Assembly: GCA_049316905.1 (NCBI GenBank)
Contig: JBMOJH010000045.1
Coordinates: 1 to 26,937, forward strand
DNA: 26,937 nt
Origin: CAIPVR01 sp049316905
GTDB taxonomy: Bacteria; Actinomycetota; Acidimicrobiia; Acidimicrobiales; Microtrichaceae
Direction: 5' to 3'
Within the stretch, counting starts at the first letter, position 1; the number at the start of each line of letters is the position of its first letter. Positions 15,407-21,522 of this stretch are shown piece by piece. The position numbers and the translations under genes are program-made. Under the pieces are notes generated by a model, which saw nothing but the letters and a program-made list of their open reading frames with translations, was not told the origin of the DNA and searched no databases.

Positions 15407-16996
15407 ATGATTCGTACACGGGTGCAACGTTTCAAGGATCCCTACACGCGGAAGATGTTCTGGGTGATCCTCAGCGGCAAGATGCTCGGCATCGCCATGC
15501 TGCTGGTGATCATCAAGGGCCTCGGGTCGTACTTCGGGGCGGAGGCCGGGGCGTCAGCGCTCCAGGACACCGCCGTGAAGGCCGGGGACATCATCAACCC
15601 GATCAACACCGTCTGGGTGCTGGTCACGGCCTTCCTGGTCTTCTTCATGCAGGCCGGGTTCATGGCCCTCGAGGCCGGAGTGGCCCGGTCCCGTGAGGCC
15701 GTCAACGTGCTCATGGAGTGCGTGTTCGACACGTGCCTCTGCGGCATCCTCTTCTGGGCCATCGGCTTCGCCTTCATGTTCGGCGAGGGCAACGGCGTCA
15801 TCGGCCACCAGTACTTCTTCCTGTCGGGCTCCACGCCCGCCTACGGGTCGACCGGCATCGCCTTCCTCGCCTTCTTCCTCTTCCAGCTCGCCTTCGCCGA
15901 CACGGCCTCGACCATCACCTCCGGTGCCATGGTCGGCCGCACCAGCTTCAAGGGCGACATCCTCTACTCGATCGCCGTGAGCGGTTTCATCTACCCGATC
16001 TTCGGCCACTGGGTGTGGGGTCCGGGCGGCTGGCTCGGCAACACCATGGGCTGGTTCCAGGGCCTCGTCCCCGACGGCACCGTCTTCCGTGACTTCGCCG
16101 GCTCCACCGTGGTGCACACCGTCGGCGGCCTCATCGCCCTGGCCGGCGCCGTGGCCCTCGGCCCCCGCCTCGGCCGCAAGTTCGTGCCGGACGGCGGCGG
16201 CCTCTTCCCGCCGCACGACCTGGTGATGGCCTCCCTCGGCGCCGTGATCCTGTGGTTCGGCTGGTACGGGTTCAACCCCGGCTCCACCCTCTCCGCGATG
16301 GACTGGGAGGGCATCGGCAGGGTCGCCGGCAACACCACGCTGGCCGCCTGTGCGGCCGGCCTCACGGCGGTGTTCTTCGTCTACCCCCGCTCGAAGAAGT
16401 GGGACCTGGGCATGAGCCTCAACGGCTTCCTCGGCGGCCTCGTCGCCATCACCGCCCCCTGCTACTGGGTGAACCCGTTGGGAGCGGTGATCATCGGCGC
16501 CATCGCCGGCATCATCGTCCCGCTCGGCGTGGACCTGCTGGAGCGGCTCCGCATCGACGACCCCATCGGCGCCGTGCCGGTCCACATGGTCGCCGGCATC
16601 TGGGGCACCCTCGCCGTGGGCCTGTTCGCCACCGGCGACTACGGGATCCCCACGCCGACCGGCGCCGACAACTCCGCCCCGATCACCGGCCTCCTCTACG
16701 GCGGCGGGACGGGCCAGCTGATCGCCCAGGTGATCGGCAGCGCCTCCTGCCTCGTGGCGGTCGGGCTCGTCTCCTTCGCCCTGATGAAGGGCCTGCGGAT
16801 GCTGCCCGGCTCCTGGAACCTCCGGATCGGCCGGGACGAGGAGCTCGAGGGCATCGACATCGTCGAGCACGGCGTGCCGCCCTACCACCTCGAGTCCGGT
16901 GCCGGCGTGGTCTACATCACCCCGGTCAGCCCCGGCTCCCTCGAGGCCGAGGACCGGGCCAAGGCCGAGGCGAAGGCCGCCAAGGCGAAGGCCTAG
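15407..16996 (+). CDS. amt: Ammonium transporter (Amt family), first of a tandem pair
   Basis: This 529-residue membrane protein takes up ammonium. The pore twin histidines are His237 (DFAGSTVVHTVGG) and His393 (VHMVAGIWGTLAVGLFATG). FMQAGFMALEAGVARSREAVN, IYPIFGHWVWGPGGWL and ILWFGWYGFNPGS are Amt hallmarks. The N-terminus is unusual: after a basic start, residues 17-37 form a hydrophobic helix followed by about 30 hydrophilic residues before the first core helix. It resembles an uncleaved signal anchor rather than the cleaved peptide of Amt2. The C-terminus ends in an Ala/Lys/Glu-rich helix. ATG 15407 is chosen because TACGTT stands 7 nt before it; TTG 15398 would overlap the promoter. The gene is followed by two hairpins, so it is likely a single-gene transcript under nitrogen control. 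No glnK is adjacent. Confidence 0.95.
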   Translation: MIRTRVQRFKDPYTRKMFWVILSGKMLGIAMLLVIIKGLGSYFGAEAGASALQDTAVKAGDIINPINTVWVLVTAFLVFFMQAGFMALEAGVARSREAVNVLMECVFDTCLCGILFWAIGFAFMFGEGNGVIGHQYFFLSGSTPAYGSTGIAFLAFFLFQLAFADTASTITSGAMVGRTSFKGDILYSIAVSGFIYPIFGHWVWGPGGWLGNTMGWFQGLVPDGTVFRDFAGSTVVHTVGGLIALAGAVALGPRLGRKFVPDGGGLFPPHDLVMASLGAVILWFGWYGFNPGSTLSAMDWEGIGRVAGNTTLAACAAGLTAVFFVYPRSKKWDLGMSLNGFLGGLVAITAPCYWVNPLGAVIIGAIAGIIVPLGVDLLERLRIDDPIGAVPVHMVAGIWGTLAVGLFATGDYGIPTPTGADNSAPITGLLYGGGTGQLIAQVIGSASCLVAVGLVSFALMKGLRMLPGSWNLRIGRDEELEGIDIVEHGVPPYHLESGAGVVYITPVSPGSLEAEDRAKAEAKAAKAKA

Positions 16997-17004
16997 GACT
17001 CCGA

Positions 17005-17047
17005 CGGGGAGGACACGGCCGGACGGCCCCCGGCCCGGTCCTCCCCG
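17005..17047 (+). terminator. Hairpin terminator after amt1
   Basis: CGGGGAGGAC (17005-17014) pairs perfectly with GTCCTCCCCG (17038-17047). The 23-nt loop contains further GGCCG/CGGCC pairing. It starts 9 nt after the amt1 stop. No T-run follows. Confidence 0.6.
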
Positions 17048-17071
17048 CCGGCACCCGCGGTTGCGGGAGGT

Positions 17072-17106
17072 ACGACGTCCACCCGGACCCACCGGGTGGA
17101 CGTCGT
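17072..17106. terminator. 15-bp perfect hairpin between amt1 and amt2
   Basis: ACGACGTCCACCCGG (17072-17086) and its exact complement (17092-17106) enclose the loop ACCCA. It is the strongest hairpin in the window and lies just upstream of the operator of amt2. It is probably a second terminator or insulator; it works equally on either strand. Confidence 0.6.
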
Positions 17107-17114
17107 GCTGCGCG

Positions 17115-17152
17115 TTCACAGCGGGTTCCGTGTTCGGAAACACCAACGAAAC
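17115..17152 (+). promoter_or_regulatory. GlnR-like operator upstream of amt2
   Basis: Pentamers 11 bp apart read TTCAC (17115), TTCCG (17126), GAAAC (17137) and GAAAC (17148). Three of four end in AC or match GTnAC/GAAAC half-sites. The last GAAAC is 10 bp before TACGTT, exactly as upstream of amt1. Confidence 0.6.
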
Positions 17153-17162
17153 AGATCCTTCC

Positions 17163-17168
17163 TACGTT
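17163..17168 (+). promoter_or_regulatory. -10 box (TACGTT) of the amt2 promoter
   Basis: It is identical in sequence and context to the amt1 box (shared 14-mer CCTTCCTACGTTGC). Here the start codon is 117 nt downstream, so the transcript should carry a leader of about 110 nt. Confidence 0.65.
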
Positions 17169-17183
17169 GCCCCGCAACCTGCT

Positions 17184-17200
17184 CGCCCCTGAATGGGGCG
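17184..17200 (+). other. Hairpin at the 5' end of the amt2 leader
   Basis: CGCCCC and GGGGCG form a perfect 6-bp stem around TGAAT, beginning about 9 nt after the predicted transcription start. The rest of the leader ends in the strong ribosome site AAGGAGG (17271-17277), 8 nt before GTG 17286. No known riboswitch class is recognised. Confidence 0.4.
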
Positions 17201-17285
17201 CACAGGTGGCCGTGCCGGCCGTGGCGCGGTCTCGGGCCGAATCCCCGCTGCGGCGCGGCTTCGCCAGACGAAGGAGGACTCCCTG

Positions 17286-18878
17286 GTGTTCAGGACCCGA
17301 AAGGCCAAGGCGCTCATCGGCCTGGCCATCGCCGGAACGTTGCTGGCACTGCCGGCCGTGGCGATGGCCCAGGACGCACCGGAGCCGGTCTTCCCGGCAG
17401 GAGCGATCCCCGCTCCCTCCGATGTCGGCATCAGCCTCAACCTGCTCTGGATCGTCATCGGCGCCGCGCTGGTGATCTTCATGCAGGCCGGCTTCGCCCT
17501 GGTCGAGACCGGCTTCTGCCGCTCCAAGCACGCCGCCCACGTCGTCACGACCAACCTGGCCATCTTCGGCCTCGGCTTCGTCGGGTTCTTCTTCATCGGG
17601 TTCCCGCTCATGTTCGGCGGCTACAGCTACCCCGGCTACTTCGGCTTCGAGGAGGCGCTCGGCGGCCCGCTGCTCGGCAGCGGGAACTGGATCTTCCTCT
17701 TCACGGCGAGTGACGCGTTCGCACTGAACAGCATCCCGTCGGAGCTGCTCGTCCCGGTCGCGGCGTTCTTCCTCTACATGGTCGCCTTCATGGACACGGT
17801 GGCCACGATCCCCACCGGCTCGATGGCCGAGCGCTGGAAGTTCAAGAGCTTCATCGTCTGGGGCCTCTTCTGCGGCGCGATCTACTACCCGATCTTCGGC
17901 GCCTGGACCTGGGGCGGCGGTTGGCTCGCCAAGCTGGGCAACAGCATGGGCCTCGGCTTCGGCTACGTGGACTTCGCCGGCTCCGGAGTGGTGCACGCCG
18001 TGGGCGGCGTGGCCGCGCTCGCCGGGGCCATCGTGCTCGGGCCCCGCATCGGGAAGTTCGGCAAGGACGGCAAGGCCCGCGCCCTGCCCGGCCACAACAT
18101 CCCGATGGCGATCCTCGGCGCCATGATCCTGCTCTTCGGCTGGTTCGGCTTCAACGCCGCCTCCACGTTCGCCGGCACCGACGTGCGCTTCACCGTGGCG
18201 GCGGTCAACACCGGCATCGCCGGCGCCTTCGGCCTGGTGGCGTCGCTGTTCTGGATCATGAAGCGGACCGGCAAGCCCGATCCCGGCATGATCGCCAACG
18301 GCCTGCTGGCCGGCCTCGTCGCCATCACCGCCCCGTGCGCCTTCGTCGATCCCTGGGCAGCGGCCCTCATCGGACTGATCGCCGGCGTGCTCGTCGTCGA
18401 GGCGGTGTTCTTCGTGGAGCGCCGCGGCGTCGACGACCCGGTGGGTGCCGTGGCGGTGCACGGCATCTGCGGGTCCTTCGGTGTGCTCGCCCTCGGCATC
18501 TTCTCGACCGGTGAGTACGGTCAGCTCTGGAACGGCACCGACAACGGCGACGCCGGTGTCACCGGGATCCTCTACGACGTGTCCCTCGGCGGGAAGCAGC
18601 TCCTCGCCCAGGCCATCGGCGTCGCCGTAATCTGGACCGTCATCTTCGGCGTGGCCTTCGCCTTCTTCAAGATCCAGAACGCCGTCACCAAGGGCGGCAT
18701 CCGCTCCTCGGTCGAGGACGAGCTGGTGGGCCTCGACTACCCGGAGATGGGCGTCACCGCCTACCCCGGCGACGTCAGCTACTCGCTGCAGGACATCGTG
18801 GTGGAGCAGCTGCCCAAGGCCCAGCAGGACGAGGTCGCCAAGGGCGAGATCGACCTGTCGAAGGCGCCCACCCCCTGA
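17286..18878 (+). CDS. amt: Ammonium transporter (Amt family) with signal peptide, second of the tandem pair
   Basis: This 530-residue transporter opens with MFRTRKAKALIGLAIAGTLL and a hydrophobic run ending ALPAVAMA-QD, a typical cleavable signal peptide (cut after about residue 28). The core has FMQAGFALVETGFCRSKHAAH, IYYPIFGAWTWGGGWL, the pore histidines His237 (DFAGSGVVHAVGG) and His392 (VHGICGSFGVLALGIFSTG), and ILLFGWFGFNAAST. The C-terminal cytosolic tail (about 475-530) has GLDYPEMGVTAYPGD, the conserved Amt tail motif, plus a long acidic/basic extension. GTG 17286 is set by AAGGAGG 8 nt upstream; the open frame further upstream covers the leader. Amt1 and Amt2 are clearly diverged from each other, so the tandem is not a recent duplication. 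A hairpin terminator follows. Confidence 0.95.
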   Translation: MFRTRKAKALIGLAIAGTLLALPAVAMAQDAPEPVFPAGAIPAPSDVGISLNLLWIVIGAALVIFMQAGFALVETGFCRSKHAAHVVTTNLAIFGLGFVGFFFIGFPLMFGGYSYPGYFGFEEALGGPLLGSGNWIFLFTASDAFALNSIPSELLVPVAAFFLYMVAFMDTVATIPTGSMAERWKFKSFIVWGLFCGAIYYPIFGAWTWGGGWLAKLGNSMGLGFGYVDFAGSGVVHAVGGVAALAGAIVLGPRIGKFGKDGKARALPGHNIPMAILGAMILLFGWFGFNAASTFAGTDVRFTVAAVNTGIAGAFGLVASLFWIMKRTGKPDPGMIANGLLAGLVAITAPCAFVDPWAAALIGLIAGVLVVEAVFFVERRGVDDPVGAVAVHGICGSFGVLALGIFSTGEYGQLWNGTDNGDAGVTGILYDVSLGGKQLLAQAIGVAVIWTVIFGVAFAFFKIQNAVTKGGIRSSVEDELVGLDYPEMGVTAYPGDVSYSLQDIVVEQLPKAQQDEVAKGEIDLSKAPTP

Positions 18879-18897
18879 TCTGACGCATCGACGGACA

Positions 18898-18925
18898 CGG
18901 GCCCGCCCCTCCGGGGGCGGGCCCG
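18898..18925 (+). terminator. Intrinsic-type hairpin terminator after amt2
   Basis: GGGCCCGCCCC and GGGGCGGGCCC pair perfectly around the tetraloop TCCG, and C18898-G18925 extends the stem to 12 bp. It starts 20 nt after the amt2 stop. Confidence 0.75.
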
Positions 18926-18956
18926 CCCGCGTTCCGGAGCGGAAGGTGGCGATGCC

Positions 18957-18962
18957 TAGGGT
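18957..18962 (+). promoter_or_regulatory. -10 box (TAGGGT) of a leaderless promoter
   Basis: TAGGGT is followed by 7 nt and GTG 18970. This is one of the three full TAnnnT-N7-start matches in the window. Confidence 0.55.
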
Positions 18963-18969
18963 GGGCGCC

Positions 18970-19212
18970 GTGGATCCGGCCGGCTACCCCGCTCCCCTCC
19001 TGCCCGACGGCACGTACGACGCGATGGTCGTCGACGCCGACGCCGCGGGCGCCGGCACCACGGTGGAGCTCGCGATCAGCACCGGCGAGTTCAAGGGCCA
19101 GGTGCTCGCCCTCGCCTCCGACGAGCCACTCGGCGACCCGATCGACCTGCTCGGCATGCCGGCCACCCTCACCGTGGCCTTCGGCGTCCCGTCCGTGCGC
19201 ATCGACCGGTAG
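18970..19212 (+). CDS. Small conserved-looking protein of unknown function (80 residues)
   Basis: The frame reads VDPAGYPAPLLPDGTYDAMVV and continues with alternating strands, ending LGMPATLTVAFGVPSVRIDR. It looks like a small all-beta domain, perhaps OB- or barrel-like (opening 'P-x-G-x-Y-D-A', a G-x-F-K-G-Q turn). I do not recognise a family. It stands between the amt2 terminator and the acetyltransferase gene. GTG 18970 is chosen because of the -10-like TAGGGT before it; ATG 18952 and GTG 18946 are in frame and would overlap that box. The codon pattern is that of a real gene (strong third-position G/C). Confidence 0.65.
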   Translation: MDPAGYPAPLLPDGTYDAMVVDADAAGAGTTVELAISTGEFKGQVLALASDEPLGDPIDLLGMPATLTVAFGVPSVRIDR

Positions 19213-19261
19213 TCGGCCGCCCGGCGCGGCAATCGGGGCGCCCACGGAGCCGGTCGCCTGC

Positions 19262-19267
19262 GAGGCT
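19262..19267 (+). promoter_or_regulatory. Possible -10 box (GAGGCT) before the acetyltransferase gene
   Basis: GAGGCT is 6 nt before ATG 19274 and no ribosome site is visible. It matches TAnnnT only at positions 2 and 6, so this is weak. Confidence 0.25.
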
Positions 19268-19273
19268 GGCCGC

Positions 19274-19972
19274 ATGGAACCGGGCACCCACCCCCACTGG
19301 CCGCTGTGGGACCTATGGGTCCGCACGCCCCGCCTCGAGCTACGCCCGGTCCGCGAGGCCGAGATGGCCGACCTCGTCGGGGTGATCGACGCCGGGCTCC
19401 ACGATCCGGCCACGATGCCGTTCGCCCTGCCGTTCACCGACGAGGAGCCCGTGCGCCGCGCCCGCGACAGCTACCGCTTCTGGTTTTCCACCTGGGCGAA
19501 CTGGTCACCCGAGGCATGGCACCTGGTGCTCGTGGCGTACGAGACCGCTCCGGACGACGGTGGGCCCGCCCGGTGCGTCGGCTGCCAGAGCCTGCGGGCC
19601 GACGCCTTCGCCCGCCTGGGCGTCGTGGGCTCCGGCTCGTTCCTCGGCCTGGAGCACCAGGGCCGGGGGCTGGGCCGCGAGATGCGCGCCGCCGTGCTCA
19701 CCCTCGCGTTCGACGGGCTCGGCGCCCGCCGCGCCGAGACCGAGGCCTACGACGACAACGTCGCGTCGATCCGGGTGACCGAGTGGGCGGGCTACCGCCC
19801 GAACGGCGACGGGATCGTCGCCCGCCGCGACGCGTCGGCCCGGGTGGCGAAGTTCGCGCTCGACCGCGCCGACTGGGACGCGCGCCGAGCCGCGGATCCG
19901 CCGGTCCCGGTGGTCACGTTCGACGGCCTCTCACCGGCCGCGCTCGAGATGTTCGGCGCGACACTCCCCTGA
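19274..19972 (+). CDS. GNAT family N-acetyltransferase (RimJ/RimL type)
   Basis: The 232-residue protein has LRTPRLELRPVRE-like opening strands (VRTPRLELRPVREAEMADL at 16-34), typical of RimJ/RimL-type enzymes. The acetyl-CoA loop lies in LGLEHQGRGLGREMRAAVLTLAF (Q-G-R-G-L-G), and YDDNVASIRVTEWAGYRPNG fits the 'N..S..v....GF' helix. It acetylates an amino group, possibly of a protein N-terminus or a small molecule; the substrate is unknown. It is convergent with the TrkA pair, the stops being 14 nt apart around a GC palindrome. Confidence 0.87.
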   Translation: MEPGTHPHWPLWDLWVRTPRLELRPVREAEMADLVGVIDAGLHDPATMPFALPFTDEEPVRRARDSYRFWFSTWANWSPEAWHLVLVAYETAPDDGGPARCVGCQSLRADAFARLGVVGSGSFLGLEHQGRGLGREMRAAVLTLAFDGLGARRAETEAYDDNVASIRVTEWAGYRPNGDGIVARRDASARVAKFALDRADWDARRAADPPVPVVTFDGLSPAALEMFGATLP

Positions 19973-19976
19973 ACCC

Positions 19977-19988
19977 GACGGGCCCGTC
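19977..19988. terminator. Palindrome between convergent acetyltransferase and trkA genes
   Basis: GACGGGCCCGTC is a perfect 12-bp palindrome (GACG stems around GGCC) in the 14-nt gap between the two stop codons, running into the trkA stop. It may serve as a short bidirectional terminator; the stem is small. Confidence 0.35.
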
Positions 19989-20658
19989 AGCCCCCGACGA
20001 GGAGGGCGCGGACGGCGTCCTCGCTGTCGTCATCCGCGAGCACGAGCACCTCGTCGCCGGCGGCCAGCGTGGTGTCACCGCGGGGCACCACCACCGAGTC
20101 ACCCCGGATGACGGCCACCACGGTCGACCCGCGCGGGAAGCCGAGGTCGACGATGCTGCGCCCGGCGGCCGGGGTGCCCTCGGCGAGGCGCACCTCCGAC
20201 AGGCGGACGGCCCCGCCGCCCAGCGCCAGGAGGCGCACGAGGCTCCCCACCGTCACGGCCTCCTCCACCAGCGCGGTGAGCAGGTGCGGGGTGGACACCG
20301 ACACGTCGACGCCCCAGGTCTCGTTGAAGAGCCACTCGTTGTCGGGGTTGTTGACGCGGGCGATGACGCGGGGAGCGCCGTACTCCTGCTTGGCGAGGAG
20401 CGAGACCACGAGGTTGTCCTCGTCGTCACCCGTCACGGCCACCACCACGTCCGCTCGCTCGGGGTGCACGGCCGCGAGGTCGTCGATCTCGCACGCATCG
20501 CCCACCACCCACTCGGCGCCCGCCGCTGCACCGGTGTCGGCCGCCTCGGCCACCCGCTGCGCGTCCGCGTCGAGGATCACCACCTCGTGACCCGCGCCGA
20601 CGAGCTCCGACGCGATGAACGTCCCGACCTTGCCACCACCCACCACGAGCACCCGCAT
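19987..20658 (-). CDS. trkA: TrkA-type potassium uptake regulatory protein (second of pair)
   Basis: This 223-residue cytosolic protein has a Rossmann RCK_N domain, MRVLVVGGGKVGTFIASELVGAGHEVVILDAD (GGGKVG and D32 for NAD(H)). It continues with GDACEIDDL and AVTGDDEDNLVVSLLAK, and a C-terminal RCK_C domain (about 140-220, with VDLGFPRGSTVVAVIRGDSVVVPRGDTTLAAGDEVLVLAD). Such proteins gate or regulate K+ channels and symporters by binding nucleotides. ATG 20658 shares one base with the stop of the upstream trkA (TGATG), so the two are co-translated. The pair parallels the actinobacterial ceoB/ceoC arrangement. No TrkH/TrkG pore gene is present in the window. Confidence 0.92.
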   Translation of the reverse strand: MRVLVVGGGKVGTFIASELVGAGHEVVILDADAQRVAEAADTGAAAGAEWVVGDACEIDDLAAVHPERADVVVAVTGDDEDNLVVSLLAKQEYGAPRVIARVNNPDNEWLFNETWGVDVSVSTPHLLTALVEEAVTVGSLVRLLALGGGAVRLSEVRLAEGTPAAGRSIVDLGFPRGSTVVAVIRGDSVVVPRGDTTLAAGDEVLVLADDDSEDAVRALLVGG

Positions 20659-21329
20659 CAGTGACCTCCCGCGGTCGGTTCGGGACCGGACGCGGCCCGG
20701 TCGTAGTCCTCCACGTCGGCCGCGGCGACGGCCACCCACACGACGTCGCCCTCCTGGAGCGCCGTGCCCGGGCGGGGCAGCACGCTCGCACCGTTCCGCC
20801 CGACGGCCACCACGCGGCCGAGGCCGCCGGCCTCGAGCTCCTCGAGCGGGTGGCCCGCCCACGACGGCGCCACCGGACGCTCGAGCAGCACCACGCCCTC
20901 CTGAGGCACCGTCCAGACCGGCTCGGTCGGCGACGGCAGCAGCGTGCGCACCACCCGCTCGGCGGTCCAGCCCACCGACGCGACGGTCGGGATGCCCATT
21001 CGCTCGTAGATCGCGGCGCGCTTGGTGTCGTAGATCCGGGCGACCACCCGCTCCACCCCGAAGGCCTCCCGGGCCACGCGGGCGGTGAGGATGTTCGTGT
21101 TGTCGCCGCTGGTGACGGCGCCCACCGCGTCGGCCTCCTCGGCACCCGCCGCCCGCAGGCGGTCGCGGTCGAAGCCGACGCCCACCACGGTGCGGCCGGA
21201 GAAGTCCGACGGCAGCCGGCGGAACGCCTCGGGCCGCCGGTCGAGCACGGCCACGCTGTGGCCGGCCTCCTCGGCGCGGACGGCGAGGTTCGACCCCACG
21301 CGCCCGCATCCCACGATGATCACGTGCAC
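20658..21329 (-). CDS. trkA: TrkA-type potassium uptake regulatory protein (first of pair)
   Basis: This is also exactly 223 residues. The RCK_N domain reads VIIVGCGRVGSNLAVRAEEAGHSVAVLDRR, followed by GVGFDRDRLRAAGAEEADAVGAVTSGDNTNILTARVAR. The C-terminal half has the RCK_C region with HPLEELEAGGLGRVVAVGRNG and GTALQEGDVVWVAV. GTG 21329 has a near-perfect ribosome site AGGAGGTG 5 nt before it; GTG 21323 is an alternative with an 11-nt spacing. The gene is divergent from the KimA-like transporter gene, sharing a 193-nt regulatory gap. The likely partner is that transporter or an unseen Trk pore. Confidence 0.93.
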   Translation of the reverse strand: MHVIIVGCGRVGSNLAVRAEEAGHSVAVLDRRPEAFRRLPSDFSGRTVVGVGFDRDRLRAAGAEEADAVGAVTSGDNTNILTARVAREAFGVERVVARIYDTKRAAIYERMGIPTVASVGWTAERVVRTLLPSPTEPVWTVPQEGVVLLERPVAPSWAGHPLEELEAGGLGRVVAVGRNGASVLPRPGTALQEGDVVWVAVAAADVEDYDRAASGPEPTAGGH

Positions 21330-21451
21330 GACGGCACCTCCTGTCCGGACCGGCGGCGCCCTCGGGGGATCGGCACGGCGGCCTCGGGGCCGACCGTACG
21401 CCCGGGCCGGCCCCGTCGGTCAACCGTCCGCGCCCCCGGACGCGTCAAGAA

Positions 21452-21478
21452 CGCGCCAATTGTCGCCGTCTTGGCGCG
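21452..21478. promoter_or_regulatory. Inverted repeat in the trkA-kimA divergent region
   Basis: CGCGCCAA (21452-21459) and TTGGCGCG (21471-21478) form a perfect 8-bp dyad with an 11-nt spacer, 44 nt before kimA. A wider pair, GTCAAGA (21444-21450) and TCTTGAC (21508-21514), encloses it. It is a candidate operator for divergent K+ genes. The regulator is unknown. Confidence 0.45.
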
Positions 21479-21522
21479 CCCGGGCTTCCCGGCCGCGCCG
21501 TCGCGGGTCTTGACTGGACCCG

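Noticed and set aside
15554..17146. 530-codon minus-strand frame opposite amt1
   Set aside because: It is Gly/Glu/His/Asp-rich with no motif and mirrors the coding frame of the transporter.
15301..19000. glnK/glnD-type PII genes beside the amt pair
   Set aside because: Searched by eye for a 112-residue PII frame with a YRG(A/S) T-loop; none is present between or around the transporter genes.
21330..21522. ydaO-type c-di-AMP riboswitch before kimA
   Set aside because: B. subtilis kimA (ydaO) has one, but this gap shows no conserved riboswitch core that I can recognise and also has to hold the trkA promoter; the start may be nearly leaderless.
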